DNA of 64,000 nt from positions 1-64,000 of the forward strand of contig CAZLQD010000001.1 in the NCBI GenBank assembly GCA_964561605.1. The letters run 5' to 3'. The notes beneath the pieces were generated by a model, which was not told the DNA's origin, ran no database searches, and saw only the letters and a program-made list of their open reading frames with translations. This DNA comes from JALUZX01 sp964561605. GTDB taxonomy: Bacteria; Planctomycetota; UBA1135; JALUZX01. A program made the position numbers and the translations under genes. Numbering within the stretch: position 1 is the stretch's first letter; every line of letters starts with the position of its first letter. Below are positions 22,838 through 32,498 of this stretch, one piece after another.

Positions 22838-25693
22838 TCAGCTCCGGGGGAGGAGGCCGCCCAGTCTCTTCCGCAAGGCGAGGAAGGCCCCTTCCCAGAA
22901 GAGGACGAAGCTCCTGAGAGAGAAGAAAAAGGACAGGTAGAGCTTCAGGGGGGTCCGCCGGCGGCGGAACCAGAAGGGGAGGGGCCTTTCCAGGCCTTTC
23001 CGGCAGGCTTCCCAAAGAAGCCCGGCCGCCCCTTTCCTCCCTTCGGCACGGAGAATCAAGGCCCGGGCCAGGAGGACCTGGGGAGAGTCGGAGGGGAGGC
23101 CCTCCAGGGCCTTTCGGGCGCCGGGAAGGTCCTTGCCCTCCAGGAGCAGGACCGAACCCCAGGCCCGCAAGGAGGGATGGTCCGAGTCCAGGAGGACCCG
23201 GCCGGCCTTCGAGGAAGCGCCCAGCCTCTCGAGGAGTTCCGCCGCCGCCCGCCGGTCCCCGTCGTCCTCCAGGGAAGGAAGGGCTTCCTCCAGGAGCCCC
23301 AGGATCTCCTTGCGACTTCCCTTCCCCGTCTCCTGGAGCAGGGACGCCAGGAAAACCCGCAGAGAAGGATTCGCCCCTTCCTTGTCCAGGGAGAGGCGCA
23401 AGCACCGGACGGCCTGGTCCAGCTCCCCCAACTGTTTGTGGATCCGGCCCGCCCCTTCCAGGAGCCCCGGGTCCCGGGGATGGCGTTCCAAGGCGTCCTG
23501 GAGGACCTCCAAGGCCTCCCGGGGCCAGCCCTGGCCCGCCAGGGCGTCGGCCAGGAGCTTCGCCGCCGTGGGGTCCTCTTCGCCCCGGTCCAGGAGCCTC
23601 CTGGCCGAGTCTTCCGCTTCCAGGTATTCCCCCAGGTCCAGGAGGAGTGTGGTCTCCAGGACCAGGGGCCACCGGCTCCCGGGGAAGAGAGCCTGGGCCT
23701 TCCTGGCCTGGGCCAGGGCGTGGTCCAGCCTGTTCTGGGCTCCCAGGGAGAGGACCAGGATCCTGTGGGCGTCCTCGTTTCCCCCGTCGCCGGCCAGGGC
23801 CTTCCTGGCCAGGCGCTCCGCCTCGACTGGATCCCGCTCCAGGTGGACCCGGGCAAGGAGGCCCCAGGCGTAGGAATCCTTGCCGTCCCTCTCCAGGAGC
23901 CCTTCCAGGATGGTGATGGCCTCCTCCCGTTCTCCCCGCTCCCAGAGGTTCTCGGCCAGCATGCAACCGGCCCAGGAAAAGCCCGGGTCCAGCTCCAAGG
24001 CCTTCCTCAGGGTCTTCTCCAGCTCCCCCCGTTCCTCCCGGGCCAGGAGGACCTCGGCGAGCCGCCCGAGGAGATGGACGTCCTCAGGAGCCGACTCCAG
24101 GCTCCTCCTGAGGAGGCCCTCGGCCTCCACTGCCCGTCCTGCGTTGAGCAGGAGGGCCACGGCCCGGTCGATGGCGAAACTGTAGAGCGGATCCCGCTTC
24201 AAGGCCTCCTGGAACCAGGCCATGGCCTCCTCGTTCCGGCCCATCCGCTCCATGAGCCATCCCAGGACACCGAAATCGAAAGCATCGGCCAGGGACCGTC
24301 TCACCCGGTCCAGGGCCAGCTCCTCGGCCTCCCGGAAACGGCCTTTGCCCCCCAGGAGGAGGACGAGCTCCCTCGAGGCCCAGCCGTTGGAAGGCTCCAA
24401 CTCCAGGGCCTTCCTGAGTTGGACCTCCGCCTCCTCCTCCCGGCCCATCTCCCTGAGGATCTCCCCCAAAAGGCCGTAGTCCATCACCTCGGGCCTTCCC
24501 CGGGCGATCCTCTCCTCCAGGACCCCCAGGGCCTCCTCGTCCTTGCCCTCCTTGTGAAGGAGGCGGGCCAGTTCCCGGGCTCCCCAACTGAAGAAGGGAT
24601 CGCGAAGAAGGGCCCGGCGAAGGGTCTCCACGGCCGCCTCCACCCGGCCCAGCTCCAGGTAGGCCTGGGCCAGGATTCCCAGGTCCTGGGGATCCCCGGG
24701 CGGCTCCAGGGTCCTGCGGAGCACCTCGCCCAGAACCTCCCTGGCCTGGCCCCGGCGGATCCTCAGAAGCCAGACCTCCCGCCTCACCCAGGCGGAAGCA
24801 GGATCCAGGAGGAGGACCCTCCTGTAGCACTGGAGGGCCTCCTCCAGTTCTCCCCGCTCCTGGCGGATCCTCCCAAGGAATCCCAGAACCTCAGGCTCCT
24901 CCCCCTCTTCGGCGGACCGTTTCTCCAGGATCCGCAAGGCCTCTTCGGACCGGCCGTTCTCGCAGAGGAACCAGGCCAAGGTGCAAGGAGGGAGGGGAGA
25001 GAAGGGATCCTGCTCCAGGGCCTGCCGGAAGAGCCTCTCCGCCTCCTCCAGGTCCCCCGTCCTGGCGGCCAATTTTCCCAGCTCCAGGAGGTTCTCCGAG
25101 TCCAGGGGGTCCCGCTCCACCTGCTCCTCCAGGAGGGCCCGGGCCTTCTCCAGGTCCCCCTCGGCGGCCAGGGAGGCCGCCAGGGCCCGGGCGGCGGGGG
25201 AGAAGAGAGGCCTCGCCTCCAAGGCCTTCTCCAGGAGTTCCCTCTCCTCGAGGAACCTGCCCCGCCTGCCCGAGAGGAGGGCCAGCTCGAAGAGGGTCTC
25301 GGCGTCTTCGCCCTGGTTCGCCAGGGCTTCGCGAAGCACCGCCTCGGCCTCGTCCCTTGCCCCCCGCTCCTCCAGGAGGGCCGAGAGCTCCCTGGCGGCC
25401 CAGGTGTACCCCGGGTCCAGGTCCAGGGCGCGGCGCAGGGCCCTCTCGGCCTCCCCCCGGTTCCTATCCCCCCCCTTTTGCTTGAGGGTATAAGCCAGGA
25501 CGCCCCAGGAGGAGGCTTCGTTGGGTTCCCTTTCCAGTAGGTCCCTGGCCAGCTCGGCCGCTTCCCTGGCCCGGCCCGCCTCGACGAGGGCCACGGCCAG
25601 GTTTCTTCCGGCCTCGGGGTCGTAGGCCGCCTTGCGGTACCTCTTCAGGCATACGGCAAGGCGCTTTTCGATCCAGTTCTTTTTCCGGCTCAT
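22838..25693 (-). CDS. Large TPR-repeat protein (951 residues)
   Basis: Nearly the whole length is tetratricopeptide repeats of about 34 residues with ALxxDP and GxxEEAxxxLexAL spacing, roughly 24 units by eye. The last 45 residues change character to a basic/hydrophobic segment (LYLSFFFSLRSFVLFWEGAF), which could be a membrane or membrane-peripheral anchor. No enzyme domain and no signal peptide are seen, so it is probably a cytoplasmic scaffold. A TAGAAT -10 element lies at 25758-25753. It sits alone between the elbB and marC-like genes. Confidence 0.85.
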   Translation of the reverse strand: MSRKKNWIEKRLAVCLKRYRKAAYDPEAGRNLAVALVEAGRAREAAELARDLLEREPNEASSWGVLAYTLKQKGGDRNRGEAERALRRALDLDPGYTWAARELSALLEERGARDEAEAVLREALANQGEDAETLFELALLSGRRGRFLEERELLEKALEARPLFSPAARALAASLAAEGDLEKARALLEEQVERDPLDSENLLELGKLAARTGDLEEAERLFRQALEQDPFSPLPPCTLAWFLCENGRSEEALRILEKRSAEEGEEPEVLGFLGRIRQERGELEEALQCYRRVLLLDPASAWVRREVWLLRIRRGQAREVLGEVLRRTLEPPGDPQDLGILAQAYLELGRVEAAVETLRRALLRDPFFSWGARELARLLHKEGKDEEALGVLEERIARGRPEVMDYGLLGEILREMGREEEAEVQLRKALELEPSNGWASRELVLLLGGKGRFREAEELALDRVRRSLADAFDFGVLGWLMERMGRNEEAMAWFQEALKRDPLYSFAIDRAVALLLNAGRAVEAEGLLRRSLESAPEDVHLLGRLAEVLLAREERGELEKTLRKALELDPGFSWAGCMLAENLWERGEREEAITILEGLLERDGKDSYAWGLLARVHLERDPVEAERLARKALAGDGGNEDAHRILVLSLGAQNRLDHALAQARKAQALFPGSRWPLVLETTLLLDLGEYLEAEDSARRLLDRGEEDPTAAKLLADALAGQGWPREALEVLQDALERHPRDPGLLEGAGRIHKQLGELDQAVRCLRLSLDKEGANPSLRVFLASLLQETGKGSRKEILGLLEEALPSLEDDGDRRAAAELLERLGASSKAGRVLLDSDHPSLRAWGSVLLLEGKDLPGARKALEGLPSDSPQVLLARALILRAEGRKGAAGLLWEACRKGLERPLPFWFRRRRTPLKLYLSFFFSLRSFVLFWEGAFLALRKRLGGLLPRS

Positions 25694-25752
25694 CCGCCCA
25701 TTCCGCCGGGTCGAGAAGCCCAGGGTCAGGTATGCACGCTCTTCAAGGCGTC

Positions 25753-25782
25753 ATTCTAGGTCCCCCGGCTCGACCGGCGAAA
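25753..25782 (-). promoter_or_regulatory. Candidate promoter of the large TPR gene
   Basis: TAGAAT (25758-25753, leftward) is a good -10 element, about 60 bases before the ATG, the same distance as in the better promoters of this window. The -35 position reads only TTTCGC or TTCGCC, so it is weak. The short sequence GCGAAACAGG occurs here and again about 55 bases away, possibly by chance. Confidence 0.35.
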
Positions 25783-25876
25783 CAGGAAATGGAAAAAGGG
25801 GTCCGTCCCTGTCCTAGCTTGCGCCACCTCATTGCGAAACAGGGCGGAAGAAAGGCCCCAAAGGGGCGAAAACGAG

Positions 25877-26653
25877 TCACCCCGCCCGGAAGGCCGCCGC
25901 CAGGGTCGGGAGGACCTCCCTCATCCCGTCCAAGACGAACTGGACGGCCATCACGGCCAGAATAAGGCCCATGATACGGTTCAGGATATTCATTCCCGTC
26001 CTTCCCAGGACCCGCTCCACGGCCCCGCCGGCCCGCAGGACGAGGAAGTTCAGGAAGACCGCGGCGAAGACCGCCCCGAGGAGAGCCAGCCGCTCCTTGC
26101 CCAGGACGGGCCCCCTGGCCAGGACCGTTACGGTGGCGATGGTTCCCGGGCCGGCCAGCATGGGGATCCCCAGGGGGAAGACCGACACGTCCTCCTTGCC
26201 GTGGCTCTCCACGACCTCTTCGGGCGTGGCCTTGGTCCGGAGCATCTCCACCCGGAGCATCCCCAGGGCGATGGAGAAGAGCAGGATCCCCCCGGCGATC
26301 CGGAAGGCCGGGACGGTGATCCCGAAGACCGCCAGGAGAGCGGGACCGGCGAGGGAGAAGGCCAAGAGGACCACCAGGCAGACCATGCTCGCCTTGGCGG
26401 CGGTCTTCCTCCTGGCGGGCCGGTCCATCCCCTCCGTCAGGGAAAGGAAGATGGGCACCATGCCGGGGGCGTCGAGGATCACGAAGACGCTCACCAGGTC
26501 TTTCAGGAGATGGTCCAGGAAGGACCCCGGGTCCAAGGCGTGGAGGAGCCCGGGGAAAGCCGCCTGGGAGGCCTCCCCCCCCTGGAGGGCGCCCAGGGCG
26601 AACCCGGCAGGCAGGAAGAGGAGAAAGAAGGCCGGAAGGACCAGGTTGGACAC
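25877..26653 (-). CDS. MarC-family integral membrane protein
   Basis: The 258-residue protein has six hydrophobic helices and MarC/UPF0056 features: FVILDAPGMVPIFLSLT, ASMVCLVVLLAF, FRIAGGILLFSIALGML, and IPMLAGPGTIATV. The role of this family is unsettled; it was once thought to affect multiple-antibiotic resistance. The GTG start at 26653 is chosen because GAGGAGGT lies 7 bases upstream; an upstream GTG at 26713 would add 20 non-hydrophobic residues. It is divergent from the alcohol dehydrogenase gene, sharing a 146-base region. Confidence 0.85.
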   Translation of the reverse strand: MSNLVLPAFFLLFLPAGFALGALQGGEASQAAFPGLLHALDPGSFLDHLLKDLVSVFVILDAPGMVPIFLSLTEGMDRPARRKTAAKASMVCLVVLLAFSLAGPALLAVFGITVPAFRIAGGILLFSIALGMLRVEMLRTKATPEEVVESHGKEDVSVFPLGIPMLAGPGTIATVTVLARGPVLGKERLALLGAVFAAVFLNFLVLRAGGAVERVLGRTGMNILNRIMGLILAVMAVQFVLDGMREVLPTLAAAFRAG

Positions 26654-26799
26654 GGAACTCACCTCCTCAGGAAAGACCTCTGGGGCATTGCGCCGCACCG
26701 CCGGCGGGACCAAACTCGACGCAACGCGGCCCGAGGGGGCGTCCTTTCCTGGAGATCCCGGGAAAGAGGCCGAAGGCCCGGACCGCGGGGAGGCGCGTC

Positions 26800-27804
26800 A
26801 TGAAGGCCATGGTTCTCGAAACTTGCGGTCCTGTCCACGACAGAAGCCTTGTCCTCAAGGAGGTCCCCGATCCCAGGCCGGGACCGGGGGAAGTGGTCCT
26901 GGAGATTTCCGCCTGCGGGGTGTGCCGCACCGATCTCCACATCGTGGAAGGGGACTTGGAGCTTCCAAGACTACCCTTGATCCCGGGCCACCAGATCGTG
27001 GGAAGGGTGGCCGAGCTGGGGCCCGAGACCCAGGGGCGTTTCCAGGTGGGCGAGCGGGTGGGGCTCCCCTGGCTCCACAAGACCTGCGGCTCTTGCCCCT
27101 TCTGCCGGGAGGAGAAGGAGAACCTCTGCGAGAACGCCCTCTTCACCGGGTTCCACCGGGACGGCGGATACGCCGAGAAGGTGAAGGCTCCGGAAGACTT
27201 CCTCTACCGGATGCCCGAAGGGCTCTCGGACCTCCAGGCCGCACCCTTGCTCTGCGCCGGCATCATCGGCCACAGGGCGTTGAAGATCTCGGGCGTCCAG
27301 CCGGGCCAGAGGCTCGGGCTCTACGGGTTCGGCGCCTCGGCCCACGTGGCCCTCCAGATCGCCCTCCACAGGGGATGCGAGTGCTACGTCGTGAGCCGGA
27401 CCCCTTCCCACAGGGAGCTCGCCAGGAAACTGGGCGCCGCCTGGGCGGGCGGGCCCGGGGAGACTCCCCCCGAGTTGCTCCATTCGGCCATCGTCTTCGC
27501 CCCGGCCGGACCCGTGGTCCTCCAGGCCCTGGAGCACTTGAGGCCCGCCGGAATCTGCGCCCTGGCGGGAGTGACCATGACACCCATCCCGCAAATGGAC
27601 TACGAGAAGCACCTCTTCCACGAGAAGGTGCTCCGCTCCGTGACGGCCGCCACAAGGGAGGATGGAGAGACCCACCTGGCCGAGGCGGCCCGGGCGGGCG
27701 TGAGGACGGAGGTCCAGGTCTTTCCCCTCGAGGATGCGGCCAAGGCCCTGACCCTCCTCAAGGAGAGCCGGATCGACGGCGCGGCGGTCCTCCGGATCGA
27801 GTGA
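26800..27804 (+). CDS. Zinc-dependent alcohol dehydrogenase (MDR superfamily)
   Basis: Catalytic zinc ligands appear in CGVCRTDLHIVEG (Cys) and PGHQIVG (His); the structural zinc site is CGSCPFCREEKENLC. The dinucleotide fold is GLYGFGASAHVALQIALH, in which the usual GxGxxG is GFGASA. The 334-residue length suits the AdhP/AdhA-like group that oxidises primary alcohols or reduces aldehydes with NAD(P). It is monocistronic and ends at a strong hairpin shared with the sdh operon. Confidence 0.9.
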   Translation: MKAMVLETCGPVHDRSLVLKEVPDPRPGPGEVVLEISACGVCRTDLHIVEGDLELPRLPLIPGHQIVGRVAELGPETQGRFQVGERVGLPWLHKTCGSCPFCREEKENLCENALFTGFHRDGGYAEKVKAPEDFLYRMPEGLSDLQAAPLLCAGIIGHRALKISGVQPGQRLGLYGFGASAHVALQIALHRGCECYVVSRTPSHRELARKLGAAWAGGPGETPPELLHSAIVFAPAGPVVLQALEHLRPAGICALAGVTMTPIPQMDYEKHLFHEKVLRSVTAATREDGETHLAEAARAGVRTEVQVFPLEDAAKALTLLKESRIDGAAVLRIE

Positions 27805-27811
27805 GACCGCC

Positions 27812-27848
27812 CCCTCCCGGCGGGACCGGAGGAGCCCCGCCGGGAGGG
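27812..27848. terminator. Bidirectional hairpin between the alcohol dehydrogenase and sdhB
   Basis: CCCTCCCGGCGGG (27812-27824) pairs perfectly with CCCGCCGGGAGGG (27836-27848) around an 11-base loop. It lies in the 60-base gap between the converging genes. It has no long T-tract. Confidence 0.6.
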
Positions 27849-27864
27849 ATCCAAGAGGGATTCC

Positions 27865-28617
27865 TCAGGTGAGGAAGATGTCCTTGAGCCACTGAATCGT
27901 GGTCTTCCTCCCGAGATCGGCGATGGCGTCGGTCAGGGGGATGTCCTTGGGACAGGCCTGGATACACATCTGGGCGTTTCCGCAGTCCGTGATCCCCCCG
28001 TCCCCCATGATGGCGTGGAGGCGATCCTCGGCCTGGAGCTTCCCCGTAGGGTTGTGGATGATCTTGTGGACCTGCCCCAGGGGAGAGGGGCCCAGGAAGG
28101 AGGAGTCCTGGTGGAACTGGGGACAGACCTCCATGCAACACCCGCAGGTCATGCACCGGGCGAACTCGTAGGTCTTCTGCCAGTCCTTCTGGGAGACCCT
28201 GGGTCCCCCTTCGTGGATGTCCCAGCTCCCGTCGATGTCCACCCAGGCCTTCACCTTGAGGAGGGCCTGGAACATCCGCTCCCTGTCCACCTGGAGGTCC
28301 CGCACCACGGGAAACTTGCTCAAAGGCTCCAGGACGATGGGCTGGGGCAGGGAGTCCACCAGGGTGGAGCAGGCCTGGCGGGGAAACCCGTTGATCAGCA
28401 TGGTGCAGGCCCCGCAGACCTCCTCCATGCAGTTGGAGTCCCATACGACGGGCCGCACCCGTTCGCCCTTGATGTTCACCGGGTTCCGCCGGATCTCCAT
28501 GAGGGAGGAAACCACGTTGTGCTTGGGAGCCCAGGGGATCTCGAACTCCTCCCAGTAGGGGGAGGCGTCGGGGCCGTCCTGGCGCTTGATCTTGAAACGG
28601 ATCGTCTTCTTGTCCAT
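27865..28617 (-). CDS. sdhB: Succinate dehydrogenase/fumarate reductase iron-sulfur subunit
   Basis: It carries electrons between the flavoprotein and the membrane quinone site. The [2Fe-2S] Cys cluster is in NCMEEVCGACTM plus a Cys in RQACSTL. The C-terminal clusters use CMTCGCCMEVCP and CIQACPKDIPL. At 250 residues with the MDSLPQPI-like segment it resembles type B (menaquinone-linked) enzymes. It is last in the leftward sdhCAB operon, 19 bases after sdhA. Confidence 0.95.
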   Translation of the reverse strand: MDKKTIRFKIKRQDGPDASPYWEEFEIPWAPKHNVVSSLMEIRRNPVNIKGERVRPVVWDSNCMEEVCGACTMLINGFPRQACSTLVDSLPQPIVLEPLSKFPVVRDLQVDRERMFQALLKVKAWVDIDGSWDIHEGGPRVSQKDWQKTYEFARCMTCGCCMEVCPQFHQDSSFLGPSPLGQVHKIIHNPTGKLQAEDRLHAIMGDGGITDCGNAQMCIQACPKDIPLTDAIADLGRKTTIQWLKDIFLT

Positions 28618-28636
28618 CTGCGCTTCTCCCTTCGCC

Positions 28637-30547
28637 CTACCTGTAATCCCTGGGATGCTCGGGCGGATACAGGGACGTATCCACTTCCTCGTAGGAGATC
28701 TCCGGTCCGTCGGGGGTATGCCTGGCCACGGTGGTCTTCAGCCACTTCTCGTTGTTGGCCTTCCACTTCCGCAGGTAGTCCTCGAACTCGGGATCGCCTT
28801 CCTTGGCGTCGGGCATCTTGAGCTCGAATTCGGGCTTGTAGTGGGAGCCCCGGCACTCGTCCCGCATGAGGGCGCTCTTGGTGATCACCTGGGCCAGGAC
28901 GATCATGTCCATCACCTGGCGGGCTTCCTGGAGCGAGGTGTTGAGCTTCCGGGACTTGTCGTCCAGGGCGATCTTCCTGGAGCGTTCCTCCAGCTCCTTG
29001 AGCTTCTCCAGGGTCTTCTCGAGCCTGTCGTTGTGGCGGACCACGGAGACGTTGGCGAGCATGAGATCGCCCAACTCCTTGTGGAGGACGAAGGGATTCT
29101 CGCCCTCCGTGCGGGAGAGGATCTCGTCGTTGATCTTCTCCTGCTGGGCCCGGGCGCCCTCGAAGAGCTTGGGATCCTTCTCCCTGGCCAGGCCCTTGCG
29201 TCCCGCCAGGTAGGCCGGGACCGAATCCCCGACGATGAATCCGTCCACCGAGCCCGAGAGCAGGGAGTTCGCCCCCAGCCTGTTGGCGCCGTGGTAGGCG
29301 TAGTTGCACTCGCCGGCGGCGAAGAGGCCGGGGATGCGGGTCTGCATGTTCCGGGGGCTGCCCCACTTGAGCCCGCCCGTGTCGGGGTCCTTCTCGTAGT
29401 CCGTCCAGAGCCCGCCCATGGAGTAGTGCATGGAGGGGAAGATCTTCATCGGGTGGGTCCTGGGGTCCTCGCCCACGAACTTCTCGTACAGCTCCATGAT
29501 TCCGCCGAGGCGGAAATCCAGGAACTCCCTGGGGAGGTGGGTGAGATCCAGGTAGACCAGGTCCTGGTTCCGGCCCGTCTTGGGGTCGTAGATCCCCAGG
29601 CCCATCTCCTTCACGACCTTCCAGATGGCCCGTGAGGCCACGTCCCTTGGGACGGTATTCCCGTAGGCCGGATACCACTCCTCGAGGAAGTAGAACCGGT
29701 CCTCTTCGGGGACGTCGCGTCCCGGGCGGGTCTCCTTGGGATCCTTGGGGACCCACACCCGGCCGCCTTCGCCCCGGCAGGCCTCGGACATGAGGCGGTT
29801 CTTGTCGTCGCCGGGGATGGCCGTGGGGTGGATCTGGATGAACTCGCCGTTTGCGTAGTCCGCCCCCGACTGGTAGGCCCGGCTCGTGCCGGCCCCGGTG
29901 GAGTTTGTGGACATGGTGGAACGGCCGAAGATCTGGCCCAGGCCCCCCGTGGCGATCACCACGGCGTCGGCGGGGAAGGAGTGGACCGTGGAGTCCATCA
30001 GGTTCATGGCGATCACGCCGCAACAGACCCCTTCCTCGTCCAGGACGAAGGAGAGGACCTCCCACCACTCGTATTTCTTCACCAGGCCCCGGGCCTCGTG
30101 GGCCCTGACCTGCTCGTCCAGGCCGTAGAGCAACTGCTGGCCCGTCGTGGCTCCGGCGAAGACCGTCCGCCTGTTCTTGACTCCGCCGAAGAGGCGCAGA
30201 TCCAGGATGCCCTCGGGAGTCCTGCTGAAGACCACCCCCATCCTGTCGTAGGCCCGGATGATCCCCGGGGCGATCTCCGCCAGGGTCAGACAGGGCGGCT
30301 GATTGGGAAGGTAGGCCCCGCCCTTGACGGTATCCACGAAGTGCTGCCATGTGGAATCCCGCTCGCCCTTGGTGTCCATGCAGGCGTTTATGCCGCCCTG
30401 GGCACAGGCCGTGTGGGAACGCTTCACCGGGAAGAGGGAGAAGAGGTCCACCGGGTAGCCCTTCTCGGCGAGCCTCATGGCGGCGAAGAGTCCCGCCACT
30501 CCCCCGCCGACGACCGCCACGCGCTGGTTGATCTTTTTCTTAGCCAT
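28637..30547 (-). CDS. sdhA: Succinate dehydrogenase/fumarate reductase flavoprotein subunit
   Basis: The 636-residue protein binds FAD through VAVVGGGVAGLFAAMRLAEK. It has the covalent-FAD His in RSHTACAQGGINA, plus VVIATGGLGQIF, and the active-site region GEFIQIHPTAIPG with HREP-like residues later. The length and CAB gene order indicate the type B group found in Bacteroidetes, Epsilonproteobacteria and Planctomycetota. It catalyses succinate/fumarate interconversion; direction cannot be read from sequence. Confidence 0.96.
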   Translation of the reverse strand: MAKKKINQRVAVVGGGVAGLFAAMRLAEKGYPVDLFSLFPVKRSHTACAQGGINACMDTKGERDSTWQHFVDTVKGGAYLPNQPPCLTLAEIAPGIIRAYDRMGVVFSRTPEGILDLRLFGGVKNRRTVFAGATTGQQLLYGLDEQVRAHEARGLVKKYEWWEVLSFVLDEEGVCCGVIAMNLMDSTVHSFPADAVVIATGGLGQIFGRSTMSTNSTGAGTSRAYQSGADYANGEFIQIHPTAIPGDDKNRLMSEACRGEGGRVWVPKDPKETRPGRDVPEEDRFYFLEEWYPAYGNTVPRDVASRAIWKVVKEMGLGIYDPKTGRNQDLVYLDLTHLPREFLDFRLGGIMELYEKFVGEDPRTHPMKIFPSMHYSMGGLWTDYEKDPDTGGLKWGSPRNMQTRIPGLFAAGECNYAYHGANRLGANSLLSGSVDGFIVGDSVPAYLAGRKGLAREKDPKLFEGARAQQEKINDEILSRTEGENPFVLHKELGDLMLANVSVVRHNDRLEKTLEKLKELEERSRKIALDDKSRKLNTSLQEARQVMDMIVLAQVITKSALMRDECRGSHYKPEFELKMPDAKEGDPEFEDYLRKWKANNEKWLKTTVARHTPDGPEISYEEVDTSLYPPEHPRDYR

Positions 30548-30565
30548 CCTGCTATCCCTTTCTCC

Positions 30566-31285
30566 TCATCCGCCCATGCCCGCCACGTGGGTGGCGGGAG
30601 GAAGGGTCCGGAAGCCGTAGAGGGCGAGACCGCCCAGGAAGACCAGGGCCAGGAAGACCAGCACGGCGAAGGCCGTGGAGATCTTCTGGGACCTGGGCCC
30701 GATGGTGATGCCCCAGGTGATGCCCACGAGCCAGAGGCCGTTGGCGAAGTGGAAGGCCGAGGCCACCAGGCCCACGATGTAGAGGGCCAGACCGAAGCCG
30801 TTCTGGAGGTAGTCGTGAAGGACCTTGAAGACCTGGTCGGGAGGCCAGGCCAGGTCCGAGGCGGAGCCGTTGGCCAGGCGCATCCTGTAGACGTGGGCCA
30901 CCAGGAAGATCAGGACCAGGATCCCCGTCCAGCGCTGGAAGGTATACATCCAGTTCCGGAAGAAGCCGTATCCCGGCTTGTAGGCGTTGGGCTTCCCCTT
31001 CCACCAGATCACCAGGCCGTAGATCCCGTGGAGGAGGAGGGGGAGGAAGATGAAGAGGATCTCCACGGCGTTCAGGAAGGCCCGGCTGGGGTGGAAACTC
31101 TCGATGGATTCCACGACCTCCTTGAAAGAAAAGGTCCCGCCCCCCACGACGGTGGCCCCTTCCCCGACGGCCTTGGAATTCATGAAGAGATGAAAACAGA
31201 GGAAGAGCCCCACGGGGATCACTCCCAGGAGGGAATGGATCTTCCTGAGAAGAAAGTGGCTGTCCAGCGGGGGAGGTTTCTTCAT
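30566..31285 (-). CDS. sdhC: Succinate dehydrogenase cytochrome b subunit (single anchor)
   Basis: The 239-residue membrane subunit has five hydrophobic segments and conserved His residues (KIHSLLGVIP, CFHLFMNS, LLHGIYG, VAHVYRMR, AFHFANGLW), fitting a di-haem type B SdhC without a separate SdhD. GGAGGT lies 7 bases before the ATG at 31285; a longer frame continues upstream but lacks such a site. It is the first gene of sdhCAB, divergent from the dehydrogenase/ackA pair. Confidence 0.93.
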   Translation of the reverse strand: MKKPPPLDSHFLLRKIHSLLGVIPVGLFLCFHLFMNSKAVGEGATVVGGGTFSFKEVVESIESFHPSRAFLNAVEILFIFLPLLLHGIYGLVIWWKGKPNAYKPGYGFFRNWMYTFQRWTGILVLIFLVAHVYRMRLANGSASDLAWPPDQVFKVLHDYLQNGFGLALYIVGLVASAFHFANGLWLVGITWGITIGPRSQKISTAFAVLVFLALVFLGGLALYGFRTLPPATHVAGMGG

Positions 31286-31613
31286 CGACCGACCTCCATG
31301 AAAAGTAGAAAGACCGAAACGCCAGTTCTTGTAAGGACCGAACGAAGATACGAAGATCCCCGCCGCGCCCCGGACGGCCGGCGGGAACGGACCCGCAGGG
31401 CCGGGAGGGAACCGAACCAAGCCCTACCGGGGCCTTGAATCCAACGGGGATCTTCCCCGTGGAGTTTCAGTTCCCATCTTTTACCCGGCGGCGGGAGAAA
31501 AAGAAGGGAAAACAAGGACTCCCTCGAGCCGTTCCCTGTTCGGGAAACGCCGCGGGCGACCGTTCGAGGAGGAAGGAATCCAGGTGGCCCCGGAGCGGGG
31601 CCGGGAAGGAACC
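31286..31613. other. 328-base divergent control region between sdhC and the hbd-like gene
   Basis: No gene is evident. The region must hold promoters in both directions, but none with the TTGACC/TAnAAT pattern is clear; a TATCTT-like -10 at 31350-31345 is a weak candidate for sdh. A perfect 7-bp hairpin, ACGGGGA-TCT-TCCCCGT, sits at 31444-31460. The part nearest the hbd-like gene is purine-rich. Confidence 0.45.
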
Positions 31614-32498
31614 ATGAAGGAGAACACGGCAGGAATCGTAGGGTTCGGCACGATGGGCCGGGGCCTGGCCAGGACCCTGGCCGGAGCGGGGATCGAGGCC
31701 CTGGTGATGGACAGGAGCCCCGAGAAGGCCCTGGAGGCCCTGAAGCTCCTGGAGGCCAACCTGGACCAGGAGATCGCCAGGTGGGGCATCACCCAGTCGG
31801 AGAAGAAGGCCATCCTCTCAAGGATCAAGATCGTCGAGAGGATCGAGGAGCTCTCCGACGTACCCTTCGTCTTCGAGGCCGTGGCGGACGAAAGGGAACT
31901 CAAGCGCGGGGTCTTCTGGGGCCTGGACCAGGTCTGCCCCCCCGAGACCATCCTCATCACGAGCACCTCCACCCTCTCGGTCTCCGACCTGGCCGGGGCC
32001 ACCCGGAGGCCCGACAAGGTGATCGGGATGCACTTCCAGAACCCCGTCCACAAGATGAAGCTCGTCGAAGTGGTCCGGGGCCTGAAGACCTCCGACGCCA
32101 CATTGAAGAAGGTCATGAACCTGGCCGAGACCCTGGGCAAGACGGGGATCGAGGTCTACGAATCCCCGGGCTACGTGACCACCCGGATCATCCTCCCTCT
32201 CATCAACGAGGCCATCTGCGTGGTCTTCGAGGGTGTGGCCTCCGCCGAGGACGTGGACCGCTCCATGGTGCTGGGCTTCGGATTCGACGTGGGGCCCCTG
32301 ACACTGGCGGACCGGATGGGCCTGGACGAAGTGCGCCGCTGGAACCGCCACCTCTACAACGAGACGGGGGACCACAAGTTCCTCCCCTGCGCCCTCCTGA
32401 GGAAGAAGATCCGTGAAAACAAGCTTGGCGTAAAGACCGGGGAAGGCTTCTTCAAGTACGACAAGATGGGCCGGAAGATCCAGGGAGGCGGCAAGTGA
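31614..32498 (+). CDS. 3-hydroxyacyl-CoA dehydrogenase (3-hydroxybutyryl-CoA dehydrogenase-like)
   Basis: The 294-residue protein matches the short monofunctional HBD type. The NAD fold starts AGIVGFGTMGRGLARTLAGA. Catalytic region residues lie in ITSTSTLSVSDL (Ser), GMHFQNPVHKMKLVEVV (His) and LPLINEAI (Asn), with VASAEDVDRSM and GPLTLADRMGLD in the C-terminal domain. It interconverts acetoacetyl-CoA-type and 3-hydroxyacyl-CoA esters. GGAAGGA precedes the ATG. Its stop overlaps the GTG of ackA, so the two are coupled. Confidence 0.9.
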   Translation: MKENTAGIVGFGTMGRGLARTLAGAGIEALVMDRSPEKALEALKLLEANLDQEIARWGITQSEKKAILSRIKIVERIEELSDVPFVFEAVADERELKRGVFWGLDQVCPPETILITSTSTLSVSDLAGATRRPDKVIGMHFQNPVHKMKLVEVVRGLKTSDATLKKVMNLAETLGKTGIEVYESPGYVTTRIILPLINEAICVVFEGVASAEDVDRSMVLGFGFDVGPLTLADRMGLDEVRRWNRHLYNETGDHKFLPCALLRKKIRENKLGVKTGEGFFKYDKMGRKIQGGGK